Assembly (NCBI RefSeq): GCF_009498295.1
Contig: NZ_CP040813.1
Coordinates: 2,921,001-2,985,000, forward strand
Length of the DNA stretch: 64,000 bases
From: Oceanihabitans sp. IOP_32
GTDB taxonomy: Bacteria; Bacteroidota; Bacteroidia; Flavobacteriales; Flavobacteriaceae
Direction of reading: 5' to 3'
In this document: positions 54,873 through 64,000 of the stretch, piece by piece
Numbering within the stretch: position 1 is the first letter of the stretch
Layout of the letters: each line of letters begins with the position of its first letter
The notes under the pieces: model-generated
Told to the model about the DNA's origin: nothing
The model's input: the letters and a program-made list of their open reading frames with translations, nothing else
The model's database searches: none
Position numbers and translations under genes: made by a program

Positions 54873-56636
54873 ATGAAAGAACTTCAGCATTTAAACAAAT
54901 ACTTTTTAAAATATAAAACCAACCTGATTATAGGGGCTATAATTACTATTGTTGCAAGAATTTTTTTATTGTTTACACCGCGTTATGTAAAAGAAATTTT
55001 TGTTGCCATAGAGCGGTATTCAGAAAATCTTATTTCTGAAGATGTTTTTAAGTTTGAATTAACACAGGCTATTCTCTATATATTGGGTGCGGCTTTAATT
55101 GCTGGTATTCTTACTTTTTTTATGCGTCAAACCATGATTACCGTGTCGCGATATATTGAATACGATTTAAAAAACGAAATTTTTGCGCAATACCTGCGGC
55201 TCTCTTTAAATTTCTACAAACAGAATAGAACAGGTGATCTCATGAATCGTATTACTGAAGATGTCACGCGTGTTCGAACCTACACTGGGCCAGCTTTAAT
55301 GTATAGTATTAATACGTTTACCCTTTTTGTTATCGTATTAATTTACATGTTTAGTACCGCCCCAAAGTTGGCCTTATACACCATTGTTCCATTACCTGTA
55401 TTATCTGTTGTAATATATAGTTTAAGTAAAGAAATCCATAAGCGCAGTACTATAGTACAACAGTATTTATCTAAACTTTCAACGTACACACAAGAATCTT
55501 TTAGTGGAATTTCAGTTATTAAAGCTTACGGTATCGAGCCTTTAACCTCTAAAACCTTTAAAACACTTTCTAGTGCAAGTAAGGAAAAGCAGATTAATTT
55601 AGCTAAAGTTCAAGCGCTGTTTTTTCCTATGATGGTCTTACTTATTGGGACTAGTAATTTATTAGTTATTTACATTGGAGGTTTACAGTATATAAACGGA
55701 GAGATAGAAAGCTTAGGGGTTATTGCAGAATTTATAATTTACGTGAACATGCTTACTTGGCCTGTGGCAACTGTGGGTTGGGTAACTTCAATTGTACAGC
55801 AAGCTGAAGCCTCCCAGAAACGTATTAATGAGTTTTTAAAGATCGTTCCAGAAATAAGAAATAATACGGAGGGCTCGACAGAAATAAGTGGAAATATTGT
55901 TTTCAATAACGTGAATTTTACCTATGCCGACACTAATGTGCAAGCTTTAAAACAGGTTAGTTTTAGTATTGATGAAGGGCAAACACTGGCCATTTTAGGA
56001 AAAACGGGTTCTGGTAAAACGACAATTCTAGACTTAATAGGAAGACTTTATGATGTGGATTCGGGGCCTATAACTCTTGGTAATACCGAGATAAAGGAAC
56101 TTAATCTTATCGATTTACGAAATAGTATTGGATACGTTCCTCAAGATGCCTTTTTATTTTCAGATACCATAAGAAACAATATACAGTTTGGTAAAGAAAA
56201 CGCTACCCAAGCAGAGGTTATTGCTGCTGCAAAAAATGCGCAGGTGCACAGTAATATTAGTAACTTTAGTAAGGGCTACGATACCGTTTTAGGTGAGCGG
56301 GGTATTACATTGTCTGGAGGTCAAAAGCAACGAGTATCAATAGCACGAGCGATTATTAAAGACCCTAAAATTTTATTGTTTGATGATTGCCTATCTGCCG
56401 TAGATACCGAAACCGAAGAGAAAATACTTAAGAATTTAAATAAATTATCAAAGGGGAAAACCACCATAATTGTCAGCCATAGAATCTCTGCATCAAAAAA
56501 TGCAGACAAAATTATAGTGTTAGATGCTGGTAAAATTGTTCAAGAAGGAACTCACGATACTTTGGTAAATACTGAAGGATATTACAAAGATTTGTACTTA
56601 AAACAAATTAGCGAATCGCACTCTAAAAAGCATTAG
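54873..56636 (+). CDS. ABC exporter (fused membrane and ATPase domains)
   Basis: 587 residues. Six membrane helices (about 15-310), then the ATPase with Walker A GKTGSGKTT, signature LSGGQKQR, Walker B KILLFDD and the H loop VSHRI. Lipid or drug exporters of the MsbA/LmrA type share this layout; the cargo is unknown. It stands alone, divergent from nusB, and works as a homodimer or with an unlinked partner. Confidence 0.92.
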   Translation: MKELQHLNKYFLKYKTNLIIGAIITIVARIFLLFTPRYVKEIFVAIERYSENLISEDVFKFELTQAILYILGAALIAGILTFFMRQTMITVSRYIEYDLKNEIFAQYLRLSLNFYKQNRTGDLMNRITEDVTRVRTYTGPALMYSINTFTLFVIVLIYMFSTAPKLALYTIVPLPVLSVVIYSLSKEIHKRSTIVQQYLSKLSTYTQESFSGISVIKAYGIEPLTSKTFKTLSSASKEKQINLAKVQALFFPMMVLLIGTSNLLVIYIGGLQYINGEIESLGVIAEFIIYVNMLTWPVATVGWVTSIVQQAEASQKRINEFLKIVPEIRNNTEGSTEISGNIVFNNVNFTYADTNVQALKQVSFSIDEGQTLAILGKTGSGKTTILDLIGRLYDVDSGPITLGNTEIKELNLIDLRNSIGYVPQDAFLFSDTIRNNIQFGKENATQAEVIAAAKNAQVHSNISNFSKGYDTVLGERGITLSGGQKQRVSIARAIIKDPKILLFDDCLSAVDTETEEKILKNLNKLSKGKTTIIVSHRISASKNADKIIVLDAGKIVQEGTHDTLVNTEGYYKDLYLKQISESHSKKH

Positions 56637-56794
56637 AACATCTCATTTTTAATGATATAGCTCGTTTTTTTAATCGATTAACCGCATTAAAAAGAGCTAT
56701 TTTAAAAAGAAAATTCATTATTTGTTGGTTAATAGATGTTTTTTTTAGATTTTTGATTCAAATAATTTACAATTCTATAAATTTTTAAACAATT

Positions 56795-57178
56795 ATGAAT
56801 ATTAATGATATGATGGAGAAAGAGGAAATTTTTTCTAAAGTGCTAAGAGCTGGAAGACGTACATATTTTTTTGATGTAAGAGCAACAAAGGCGGAAGATT
56901 ATTATCTTACTATCACAGAAAGTAAAAAGTTTACAAATGATGATGGCTCATTTCATTACAAAAAGCATAAAATATATATCTACAAGGAAGATTTTGCAGA
57001 GTTTAAAGATATTCTTGCTGAAATGACGGATTATATTATTAAAGAGAAAGGTGATGAAGTGATAAGTGAGCGTCATCAAAAAGATTTTAAAAAAGAATTC
57101 GATAATGCCCCGGCGACCACAGAAAACGAATTGAAGAGTCCTAGTGACTTCACAGATATAGATTTCGAAGACATTTAA
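56795..57178 (+). CDS. DUF3276 PUR-alpha-like nucleic-acid-binding protein
   Basis: 127 residues. The PUR repeat pattern is seen in IFSKVLRAGRRTYFFDVRATKAEDYYLTITESKK and FHYKKHKIYIYKEDFAEFKDIL. The C-terminal 35 residues are acidic and disordered. Bacteroidota and spirochaete PUR-alpha proteins bind single-stranded DNA or RNA. It is followed by a strong terminator. Confidence 0.92.
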   Translation: MNINDMMEKEEIFSKVLRAGRRTYFFDVRATKAEDYYLTITESKKFTNDDGSFHYKKHKIYIYKEDFAEFKDILAEMTDYIIKEKGDEVISERHQKDFKKEFDNAPATTENELKSPSDFTDIDFEDI

Positions 57179-57200
57179 TGTAAAGAAACCTTAAAAAGTA

Positions 57201-57230
57201 AAAACCGTTGCAATTAATTGTAACGGTTTT
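57201..57230 (+). terminator. Terminator after the DUF3276 gene
   Basis: Stem AAAACCGTTGCAATT / AATTGTAACGGTTTT with one mismatch, then a T run; 23 bp after the stop. Confidence 0.87.
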
Positions 57231-57259
57231 TTTATATTTAGCGTATAAACTAACTAACC

Positions 57260-59764
57260 ATGAATAAGATTATATTTTTTTTACTAGTAGCGCCTTTAAT
57301 GGTAATAGCGCAAAACAAAGACTTATCTTACTATCTTCCTCAAGATATAAAATACAACCAGAGTATTCCCACACCAGAAAGTAGTATTGGGTTTCCTGTT
57401 GGTAAATGGCACGTCTCGCACGATAAGTTAGTTCAATATATGTATGCCCTAGCCGAAGCATCAGACAGAGTAACCATAGAAGACCGTGGCAAAACTTTTG
57501 AGGATAGACCGCTATTATTATTAACAATAACTTCGCCTAAAAACCATCAAAACCTTGAGGCCATTCAAAAAGAACATATTGAGGCCACAAACCGTAATAC
57601 CGCTGATGTGGCCAATAGACCCATTGTGGTTTACCAAGGCTTCTCAATTCATGGTAATGAACCTAGTGGCTCTAATGCGGCTTTATTGGCAGCCTACTAT
57701 TTAGCAGCAGCAGAGGGTGATTACATAACTGAATTATTAGATAATACGGTTATTTTGCTTGATCCTTGTTATAATCCCGACGGTTTACAGCGTTTTGCGT
57801 ATTGGGCAAACACGAATAAAAATATAAACTTAAATCCAGATCCAAACGATAGAGAATATAGTGAGGTTTGGCCAGGAGGTAGAACAAATCATTATTGGTT
57901 TGATATGAACCGAGATTGGTTGCCTACGCAATTGCCAGAATCGAGAGCGAGAATTAAAACATTTCATAAGTGGCTACCTAATATTTTAACCGATCACCAT
58001 GAGATGGGAACCAATGCTACGTTTTTCTTTCAGCCTGGTATTCCTTCAAGAACACATCCGCTAACCCCCAAATTTAACCAAGAACTCACACGAAGAATCG
58101 CCGATTTTCATGCCGAAGCCTTAGATAAGATTGGATCTTTATATTACAGCGAAGAAAGTTTCGATGATTTTTATTACGGTAAAGGGTCGACATTTCCAGA
58201 TATAAATGGCAGTATCGGGATTCTGTTCGAACAAGCCAGCTCGAGAGGTCATATGCAAGAAAGCGAAAATGGTATTTTAACTTTTCCTTTTACTATTAGA
58301 AATCAGCTTACTACGGCCTTGTCGACCTTGAAGGCGGCAAAGCATATGCGTGAAGTTATTTTAAACTACCAACACGATTTTTATAAAAAAGCTAGACAAG
58401 AAGCGGCAAAACAAGCATCTAAAGCTATCGTTTTTGGTGACGAAAAAGATGCTGCAAAAACCTATCATTTAGCAGAAATACTAAATAGACATAACATTAA
58501 ATTCCATGACATAAAGCAAGATTTTACTGTAAATGGAAAGCGTTTTAAAAAAGGATACAGTTATATAGTTCCTAAAAATCAGAAAAACACGCGATTAATC
58601 AATGCCATGTTTGAAACCCGTACTACGTTTCAAGATAGTATCTTCTACGATATTTCAGCCTGGTCTTTTCCACTGGCGTTTAATGTTGATTATGCCGAAA
58701 ATGTCTCAACCAATAATTTAGGAGCCCAAGTTATTAATTTACAACCTAAAGAGGGCCATGTGTCTAGTACGAGCAGTTATGCTTATGTCATGGAATGGCA
58801 TGAATATTACGCACCAAAAGTGCTTAACGAATTATTAAATAAAGGTGTTCGAACAAAAGTGGCCTTAAAAAGGTTTACTATAAATAATAAAGATTACGAC
58901 TATGGTACATTATTAATTCCAGTGCAAAATCAAGAGTTAAATCAAGCCGAGTTATTTAGTTTTTTAAACAAAATAGCTAAAGAAAGTCATGTACAAATCG
59001 ATGCTTTAAATACGGGTTTAGCCGAAGGTGTAGATTTAGGCAGTAGAAATTTCAGGACCCTAAAAAAACCAAAGATTGCCTTGTTAGTTGGCAGCGGTAT
59101 AACATCTTACGATGCTGGAGAAATCTGGCATTTATTCGATACACGTTTTAATATTAAAGCCACAAAGTTAGATACCAAAACGATTGCCCGTGCAGATTTA
59201 AATCGATACAATACCATTATTATTCCCAACATGAATTCTCTTAGTAAGTCTAATACTGAAAAGATTAAGACCTGGGTAAAAAATGGAGGAACTGTAATCG
59301 GTTACAGAAATACGGTAAAATGGCTTAAAGAACAAAAATTCATTGATTTAGAATTTGAAAAAACCAATATTGAGGCAAAAAATATAAGTTTTGAAGAAAA
59401 AAGTGATTTTAAAGGAGCTCAGGTTATTGGCGGTGCTATTTTTGAAGCAAAAATAGACAGATCTCACCCTGTAAATTTTGGTTATAAAAACGACAAGATC
59501 TCTTTGTTTAGAAATACTACCGTTTTTATAAAGGCAGATTCTATAAGTTATAACAACCCTATTAAGTATACTAAAAATCCACTTTTAAGCGGGTATATCT
59601 CTAAACCAAATTTAGAGTTGTTGTCTGAAACTGTTCCTTTTCAAACCAAAAATTTGGGCAAAGGAAAAGTAATCGCATTTACCGATAATACCAATTTTAG
59701 AGCTTTTTGGTATGGTACAAATAAGCTGTTAATGAACGCTGTTTTTTTTAGAAATGAATTATAA
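57260..59764 (+). CDS. Secreted M14 zinc carboxypeptidase with a C-terminal amidotransferase-like domain
   Basis: 834 residues with a signal peptide (to about residue 17, MVIAQ). The M14 domain (about 50-360) has zinc ligands His131 and Glu134 (SIHGNEPSG) and a third His in LTDHHEMGTN; the catalytic Glu is in GILFEQASSRG. The C-terminal half (about 600-834) includes a class I glutamine amidotransferase-like fold (KIALLVGSGITSYDAGEIWHLFD, YNTIIIPNMNSLS) without an obvious active Cys. It is an exported peptidase with a normal family length. Confidence 0.92.
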   Translation: MNKIIFFLLVAPLMVIAQNKDLSYYLPQDIKYNQSIPTPESSIGFPVGKWHVSHDKLVQYMYALAEASDRVTIEDRGKTFEDRPLLLLTITSPKNHQNLEAIQKEHIEATNRNTADVANRPIVVYQGFSIHGNEPSGSNAALLAAYYLAAAEGDYITELLDNTVILLDPCYNPDGLQRFAYWANTNKNINLNPDPNDREYSEVWPGGRTNHYWFDMNRDWLPTQLPESRARIKTFHKWLPNILTDHHEMGTNATFFFQPGIPSRTHPLTPKFNQELTRRIADFHAEALDKIGSLYYSEESFDDFYYGKGSTFPDINGSIGILFEQASSRGHMQESENGILTFPFTIRNQLTTALSTLKAAKHMREVILNYQHDFYKKARQEAAKQASKAIVFGDEKDAAKTYHLAEILNRHNIKFHDIKQDFTVNGKRFKKGYSYIVPKNQKNTRLINAMFETRTTFQDSIFYDISAWSFPLAFNVDYAENVSTNNLGAQVINLQPKEGHVSSTSSYAYVMEWHEYYAPKVLNELLNKGVRTKVALKRFTINNKDYDYGTLLIPVQNQELNQAELFSFLNKIAKESHVQIDALNTGLAEGVDLGSRNFRTLKKPKIALLVGSGITSYDAGEIWHLFDTRFNIKATKLDTKTIARADLNRYNTIIIPNMNSLSKSNTEKIKTWVKNGGTVIGYRNTVKWLKEQKFIDLEFEKTNIEAKNISFEEKSDFKGAQVIGGAIFEAKIDRSHPVNFGYKNDKISLFRNTTVFIKADSISYNNPIKYTKNPLLSGYISKPNLELLSETVPFQTKNLGKGKVIAFTDNTNFRAFWYGTNKLLMNAVFFRNEL

Positions 59765-59794
59765 TGGCCATCGAACAAAATCGGGGAGATCTAA

Positions 59795-59838
59795 AAAACT
59801 TTTCAAAAAGGATGTAATCATATTTTTTGAAAAGTTTT
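59795..59838 (+). terminator. Terminator of the M14 peptidase gene
   Basis: Stem AAAACTTTTCAAAAA with TTTTTTGAAAAGTTTT, 31 bp after the stop codon. Confidence 0.78.
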
Positions 59839-59880
59839 AATAACTTTAAAAATATAACAAAAACGATATAAACCAAAGTC

Positions 59881-60438
59881 ATGGCACAAACACCATCAAA
59901 TATGTTACCTCTGGAAACAACTGCTCCAGATTTTGAGTTGTTAGATACAGTATCTAATAAGACATTATCGCTTCAAGTTCTTAAAGGGGCAAAAGCGACG
60001 GTAATTATGTTTATTTGTAACCACTGTCCGTTTGTAGTACATGTAAATTCTCAATTGGTTTCTATAGCTAACACATACGCAGATAAGGGGGTGTCGTTTA
60101 TTGCTATTTCTAGCAACGATGTGGTAAATTATCCTCAAGATTCAACTGAGAACATGAAAACGAAGGCAGAGAGCGAAGCTTATCCATTTCCGTATTTGTA
60201 TGATGAAACTCAAGAAGTAGCAAAAGCTTATCAGGCAGCTTGCACCCCCGATTTTTATGTGTTCGATTCGGCTTTAAAATTAAAATACAGAGGGCAACTA
60301 GACGATTCTAGACCAGGCAACAACTTGCCTGTTACAGGAAAAGATCTAAGATATGCGATTGATTGTGTTATCGCTAATAAAGAAAACACAAAAGAACAAA
60401 AACCTAGTATAGGCTGTAATATCAAGTGGAAAAAATGA
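59881..60438 (+). CDS. Thioredoxin-fold (AhpC/TSA-like) protein
   Basis: 185 residues without signal peptide. Peroxiredoxin-like layout: LETTAPDFELLDTVSNKTLSL, then FICNHCPFVVHVN with a single Cys, then FIAISSNDV and a cis-Pro region ACTPDFYVFD with a second Cys. This NHCPFV family is widespread and of unclear substrate. It ends with CNIKWKK, also characteristic. Confidence 0.9.
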   Translation: MAQTPSNMLPLETTAPDFELLDTVSNKTLSLQVLKGAKATVIMFICNHCPFVVHVNSQLVSIANTYADKGVSFIAISSNDVVNYPQDSTENMKTKAESEAYPFPYLYDETQEVAKAYQAACTPDFYVFDSALKLKYRGQLDDSRPGNNLPVTGKDLRYAIDCVIANKENTKEQKPSIGCNIKWKK

Positions 60439-60534
60439 GCCTAAAGTTTTACAGATTGGCGAGTTGAAATTTGGTATTACTGTGCTAAATAGGCACATTC
60501 AGAATTTAACCCATGATGAATGTTATCGATAAAA

Positions 60535-60573
60535 AAAATCCAAGATTTAATTCATTTTTAAGTCTTGGGTTTT
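60535..60573 (+). terminator. Terminator after the thioredoxin-fold gene
   Basis: Stem AAAATCCAAGA/TCTTGGGTTTT with a T run following. It lies 97 bp after the stop, next to the left end of the IS5-like insertion, so part of it may belong to the IS. Confidence 0.6.
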
Positions 60574-62032
60574 CTTTTTTAAGTTTTTGGGTCAAAAATT
60601 ATATTTTTATTACCGACAAGGCATACTTATCCCATGATGTTTTAACTCTTAAATTTATGCGGCCATCTGGTTTAGATTATTTTGTATTCTCCTACCTATT
60701 TCCAGAGCATTGGCGGTATGTATACCAAAGAAGATCCATAGTTTTTCAGTAGCTTTCGTCTTGGCTTTTATTTTTTTGAGATGATAGTGCTCTTTTTCAT
60801 TTCCAAAACTACCTTCTAGCCTAGTAGCTCGCTCTTTAGCAATTAATGCTTTGAGTTTTTTTTCTTGCTGATAGTTTTTAGGAAGCTTGCCTTTACGCTT
60901 GAAGTCCGTCTTGATATTGTTCTTGGTAACAAATTTGCGGTTCATATTGGTGGCATAAATAGCATCGGCTCCTACTATTTTTGTTTTTATTTTTGTAAGC
61001 GATTGTGCTTTGTAAATGGTTTTCTTTAATCTTGTACCTTCATTAAAAGCATTGAAATTTAAATGCTCTATAAAGCTGATACCGTCTATTTGCAGCTTGT
61101 TTACTTTGGCTCCGAACTCAACAGATTTTACTTCTTTTCCTCTCACTATTGGTCTAAGGTAACTTTTCGCAATACTTACTATTCTGTTTTTTGGTGATAC
61201 GCCTGTTTCAAAGTATTGCTGTTGCTGCGCATATACTTTTTTGATAGTAGCGACTCTTCTAAAATAAGCTACACGACATTCAAGTTTATAAGAAGTGCGA
61301 AGCTCTTTTTCAAAGCCTATAAGCTTATTTAATAGGTGTAATAACGCCCTGGTAAGTGGCTTTCTTTTCTTGTTGGTTTTTCTGCGCATTTTACTAAATC
61401 CAAAATAGCGCTTTTTCCATTTTATATACTTGGTGCGCATCATTTTTAAACCTAAAACCTTACAGATTTTTTTTAGCTGCCTATACAACCAATCTACAGC
61501 TTCCCATAGGAGCTTTTGAGGCGTGGGATAACGGAGCTCGCTCTCATAGCAGGTGGCATCAACTGTGATTTGATTTTTATTTTCTATATGGGGTCGCCAA
61601 TGTTTATAAAGTGACTTTTCTAATGCGTCAATCTTGAGTTTTTCTGCCAGTTCACAGCGTATTTGACTAACTATTTTAAAATTCGTAATCCTAGAAAACC
61701 CTAAATGAATATCACAAAAAAATTGGTAATCAATATTACTATTGAGCTGTTCTATCAGCTTCCTATCAGAACTGCATGTGTAATGCTTTAAAAACATCAG
61801 TGCGATTCTTCCCTTGGGGCTAAAGATCATTTTTGAACCAAATGCTTTTTCTTTAATCTGAAAAGCTTCGACTAAAGATTTCCAGGGAATAGCTAAGTAA
61901 ATCTTCCCTAGGTCACTCTTTAAAAAACGGGTATAAAACGCATCAAAATTTTCAGTAGCAGATAAAAATGAAAATTCGTGCTGTAATTCACTAATTCTTT
62001 GTATTTTCATGATTGTAGATAAAAGAAAACCC
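60567..62032 (-). mobile_element. IS5-like insertion sequence (about 1.47 kb)
   Basis: It contains one DDE transposase gene. Possible terminal inverted repeats are GGGTTTTCTTTT (60567-60578) and AAAAGAAAACCC (62021-62032). Both lie within terminator-like hairpins, so the ends are uncertain. I see no target duplication. Only one copy is in the window. Confidence 0.5.
60655..62010 (-). CDS. DDE transposase, IS5/IS1182 type
   Basis: 451 residues, apparently intact. An N-terminal DUF772-like region (SSDRKLIEQLNSNIDYQFFCDI) is followed by the catalytic Asp in VDATCYESE, a second Asp in VGADAIYATNMNR and the Glu in RLEGSFGNEKEHYHLKKIKA, then a C-terminal helix with FFGIHTANALEI. Full length suggests the element may still move. 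A hairpin (62026-62067) lies just upstream and could shield the gene from outside transcription. Confidence 0.9.
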   Translation of the reverse strand: MKIQRISELQHEFSFLSATENFDAFYTRFLKSDLGKIYLAIPWKSLVEAFQIKEKAFGSKMIFSPKGRIALMFLKHYTCSSDRKLIEQLNSNIDYQFFCDIHLGFSRITNFKIVSQIRCELAEKLKIDALEKSLYKHWRPHIENKNQITVDATCYESELRYPTPQKLLWEAVDWLYRQLKKICKVLGLKMMRTKYIKWKKRYFGFSKMRRKTNKKRKPLTRALLHLLNKLIGFEKELRTSYKLECRVAYFRRVATIKKVYAQQQQYFETGVSPKNRIVSIAKSYLRPIVRGKEVKSVEFGAKVNKLQIDGISFIEHLNFNAFNEGTRLKKTIYKAQSLTKIKTKIVGADAIYATNMNRKFVTKNNIKTDFKRKGKLPKNYQQEKKLKALIAKERATRLEGSFGNEKEHYHLKKIKAKTKATEKLWIFFGIHTANALEIGRRIQNNLNQMAA

Positions 62033-62067
62033 CGTTTTTGGCTCTTAATGGCCTTTTTCGGGGTTTT
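62026..62067. terminator. Terminator-like hairpin at the IS right end
   Basis: Stem AAAACCCCG/CGGGGTTTT with T run. It may end transcription coming from either side, or act as an IS end structure. Confidence 0.6.
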
Positions 62068-62233
62068 TATTTACTTCAATTTACGAAAAAAATATCGGTT
62101 TTACTAAGGTTTTAACGTTTTATGAATGCGCCTAAATAACATGTGTTATTATGGCGGTTAAACCTTTAAAGTCCTGCCATTTATTAATAGGATGAAGTTC
62201 TTAAACGAGGAGTAAAACACAGTGTTTTATTTA

Positions 62234-62653
62234 TTATAATATTTCAATAACCCCTTTTCTTATAAAGTTAACAGCTTCAAATATGCTATTAAAATGTTTA
62301 ATTCTTTTAGCATAAAATAGGCTTTCTAACCTTGTGTTTAAAATGCTTCGTTTGTTTTGAGAAACCACGCAATAAGCCTTTAAAGTGTACTGTTGTTTAT
62401 AAAATTTTAACCAATCTAAAGGGACTACCGAGTAGGAGTTAATTCTGTTTGAAATAAAGATGACATCTGCTCCATTGGTGTCTAAAAAAGAAAACACATC
62501 TTTAGCTATTAATTTCGCTTTTTCCCAATTAAAAACTTGACCTTCATTAATTTCTGAAACTACAAATTCTTTAAATACAAAAACATTGCCAAAGGGATAA
62601 GTAAATTCTTTAATTACTTCTGCATATAAATGCGTTTCTTTTATGCTTGTCAT
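62234..62653 (-). CDS. Small cytosolic protein, STAS/SpoIIAA-like pattern
   Basis: 139 residues, no signal peptide. Alternating strands and helices (VFVFKEFVVSEINEG, AKLIAKDVFSFLDTN, DVIFISNRINSYSVVPLDW, FEAVNFIRKG) recall the SpoIIAA-like proteins found in many flavobacteria. Function unknown. It is 114 bp upstream of the carboxylase stop, on the same strand. Confidence 0.75.
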   Translation of the reverse strand: MTSIKETHLYAEVIKEFTYPFGNVFVFKEFVVSEINEGQVFNWEKAKLIAKDVFSFLDTNGADVIFISNRINSYSVVPLDWLKFYKQQYTLKAYCVVSQNKRSILNTRLESLFYAKRIKHFNSIFEAVNFIRKGVIEIL

Positions 62654-62767
62654 CTTACAAATATAAAAATAAGATTTATAAATACTAACAGAAAAACCCT
62701 ACGTAAGAGTTAAAAAAAAGAGAGTGTTTCGAGTTAGTTGTGATAACCTGTTTCCTTTAAAATCTAA

Positions 62768-64000
62768 TTACACTTGTAAGACGCCTAGGTTAAATGGTTT
62801 CTCAATTGGAGCGTGATTTGCAGCTTCAATTCCCATAGAAATCCAAGTTCTGGTCTCTAATGGGTCGATAATAGCATCAGTCCAAATTCTTGCGGCAGCA
62901 TAATACGGTGATACTTGTTTATCGTATCGATCTTTTATTTTTTCATAAAGAGCATCTTCTTTTTCTTTCGTGATTTCTTCACCTTGTTTTTCTAACGAGG
63001 CTTTTTCAATCTGTAACAATACTTTTGCAGCCGAGTTACCACTCATAACAGCGAGCTCGGCACTTGGCCAAGCAACAATCAATCTGGGGTCGTATGCTTT
63101 TCCGCACATAGCATAATTTCCGGCTCCATAAGAATTACCAATAATAATAGTGAATTTTGGCACGACCGAATTACTAACTGCATTAACCATTTTAGCACCA
63201 TCTTTAATGATTCCCCCATGTTCAGACTTGCTTCCAACCATAAAACCAGTAACATCTTGTAAAAATACTAGAGGTATTTTTTTCTGATTACAATTGGCAA
63301 TAAATCGGGTGGCCTTATCTGCGCTGTCATTGTAAATAACCCCTCCAAATTGCATTTCGCCTTTTTTGGTTTTTACTAATTTACGTTGATTCGCCACAAT
63401 GCCAACGGCCCATCCTTCAATTCTAGCATAACAGGTTATGATAGTTTTACCGTAGCCCGCCTTGTATTCGTCGTATTCTGAGTTATCAACCAACCGCTTT
63501 ATAATATCATACATATCGTATTGATCTGCTCTAGACTTCGGTATAATACCGTAGATATCTTGCGGGTCTTCTTTGGGGTCTATCGTTTGGCTTCGGTTAA
63601 AACCAGCGGTATCAAAATCACCAATTTTATCTATTATACTTTTAATGGTATCTAAAGCATCAGCATCGTCTTTGGCTTTATAATCGGTTACTCCAGAAAT
63701 TTCACAGTGGGTTGTTGCGCCACCTAAGGTTTCGTTATCAATGGTTTCACCAATGGCAGCTTTCACTAAATAGCTTCCTGCCAGAAAAATACTTCCTGTT
63801 TTATCAACAATTATAGACTCATCACTCATAATTGGTAAATAAGCACCTCCCGCAACGCAACTACCCATAACCGCAGCAATTTGAGTGATTCCCATGCTGC
63901 TCATTATGGCATTGTTTCTAAAAATACGTCCAAAATGTTCTTTATCTGGAAAAATCTCGTCTTGCATTGGTAAAAATACGCCTGCAGAGTCTACCAAATA
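62768..64000 (-). CDS. Acyl-CoA carboxylase beta (carboxyl-transferase) subunit, start outside the window
   Basis: 410 codons visible; the N-terminus lies beyond base 64000. The carboxyl-transferase fold is clear: GGAYLPIMSDESI, ATTHCEISGVTDY, FGGVIYNDSADKATRFI, FLQDVTGFMVGS-x-x-E, GNSYGAGNYAMCGKAYDPR and the end FNLGVLQV. It belongs to the propionyl-, methylcrotonyl- or geranyl-CoA carboxylase beta family and needs a biotin-bearing alpha subunit, not in view. The QDVTGFMVG motif favours methylcrotonyl/propionyl type. It depends on BirA encoded at 50053. Confidence 0.93.
   Translation of the reverse strand, partial: YLVDSAGVFLPMQDEIFPDKEHFGRIFRNNAIMSSMGITQIAAVMGSCVAGGAYLPIMSDESIIVDKTGSIFLAGSYLVKAAIGETIDNETLGGATTHCEISGVTDYKAKDDADALDTIKSIIDKIGDFDTAGFNRSQTIDPKEDPQDIYGIIPKSRADQYDMYDIIKRLVDNSEYDEYKAGYGKTIITCYARIEGWAVGIVANQRKLVKTKKGEMQFGGVIYNDSADKATRFIANCNQKKIPLVFLQDVTGFMVGSKSEHGGIIKDGAKMVNAVSNSVVPKFTIIIGNSYGAGNYAMCGKAYDPRLIVAWPSAELAVMSGNSAAKVLLQIEKASLEKQGEEITKEKEDALYEKIKDRYDKQVSPYYAAARIWTDAIIDPLETRTWISMGIEAANHAPIEKPFNLGVLQV

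Noticed and set aside
60567-62032. Well-defined IS5-type terminal inverted repeats with target duplication
   Set aside because: The 12-bp match overlaps terminator-like hairpins at both ends and no duplication is seen, so I give the borders only low confidence.

Overview
This is an AT-rich chromosomal window from a member of the Bacteroidota, most likely a marine-type Flavobacteriaceae. The core genes (rsfS-ftsH-LUD-cdsA-psd-ACBP, nusB-DUF1573-yajC, lpxK, murB, lipA, a DUF3276 PUR-alpha-like gene) are flavobacterial in type and order. Promoters fit the Bacteroidota TTG-N19/20-TAnnTTTG pattern. Lipoproteins, LytTR and TPR-type sensor kinases and ECF/anti-sigma pairs are also typical.

Layout. 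1-3762: three tandem paralogous secreted proteins of unknown function plus a small secreted protein (minus strand). 4092-6580: a LytS/LytTR two-component pair. 6620-8692: an unusually large PLP-dependent enzyme. 9313-9386: tRNA-Arg(TCT). 9513-25055: an accessory island. 25102-60438: housekeeping genes (hemG, msrA, Nif3-like, lpxK, hybrid kinase, gapA, lipA, sigma and anti-sigma genes, murB, aminotransferase, valS, psd, cdsA, ftsH, rsfS, birA, pyrE, yajC, nusB, ABC exporter, M14 peptidase). 60567-62032: an IS5-like insertion. 62768-64000: the start-truncated carboxyl-transferase subunit of an acyl-CoA carboxylase.

The island is the main point of interest. It looks like an integron-type gene-cassette array with non-canonical recombination sites. 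A decayed tyrosine recombinase (9513-9709) lies between the tRNA and the array. Six cassettes follow, all with genes on the plus strand: C1 9750-10961 (lipoprotein plus membrane protein), C2 13478-14422 (TIR/NDT-like protein), C3 16934-18792 (retron: structured RNA, small ORF, HTH protein, reverse transcriptase), C4 18978-23442 (four genes led by a GHKL ATPase, a candidate defence operon), C5 23561-24174 (no ORF), C6 24294-24930 (outer-membrane barrel). Each cassette begins with GTT plus 6-7 bases and ends with the reverse complement of its own start. Between cassettes lie 116-194 bp imperfect palindromes. In all five complete stems the mismatches fall at stem positions 7 and 12 (one site has one more), and all are A.C on the top strand and therefore T.G wobbles on the bottom strand, so the bottom strand folds better. 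This parallels attC logic, but the box sequences do not fit the usual GTTRRRY consensus.

Two near-identical IS91-like elements (10962-13359, 14423-16817) and one 125-bp end fragment (24931-25055) all begin at exactly the same point, AA|C of the 3-prime box of a cassette site. Each of the two long copies has a different frameshift in its transposase gene. They look visibly richer in G+C than the surrounding DNA.

Taken together, the island is a phage-defence-flavoured cassette array (retron, TIR-like protein, GHKL operon) in a lineage where classical integrons are rarely described. Functions of the unknown cassette genes are inference from context.
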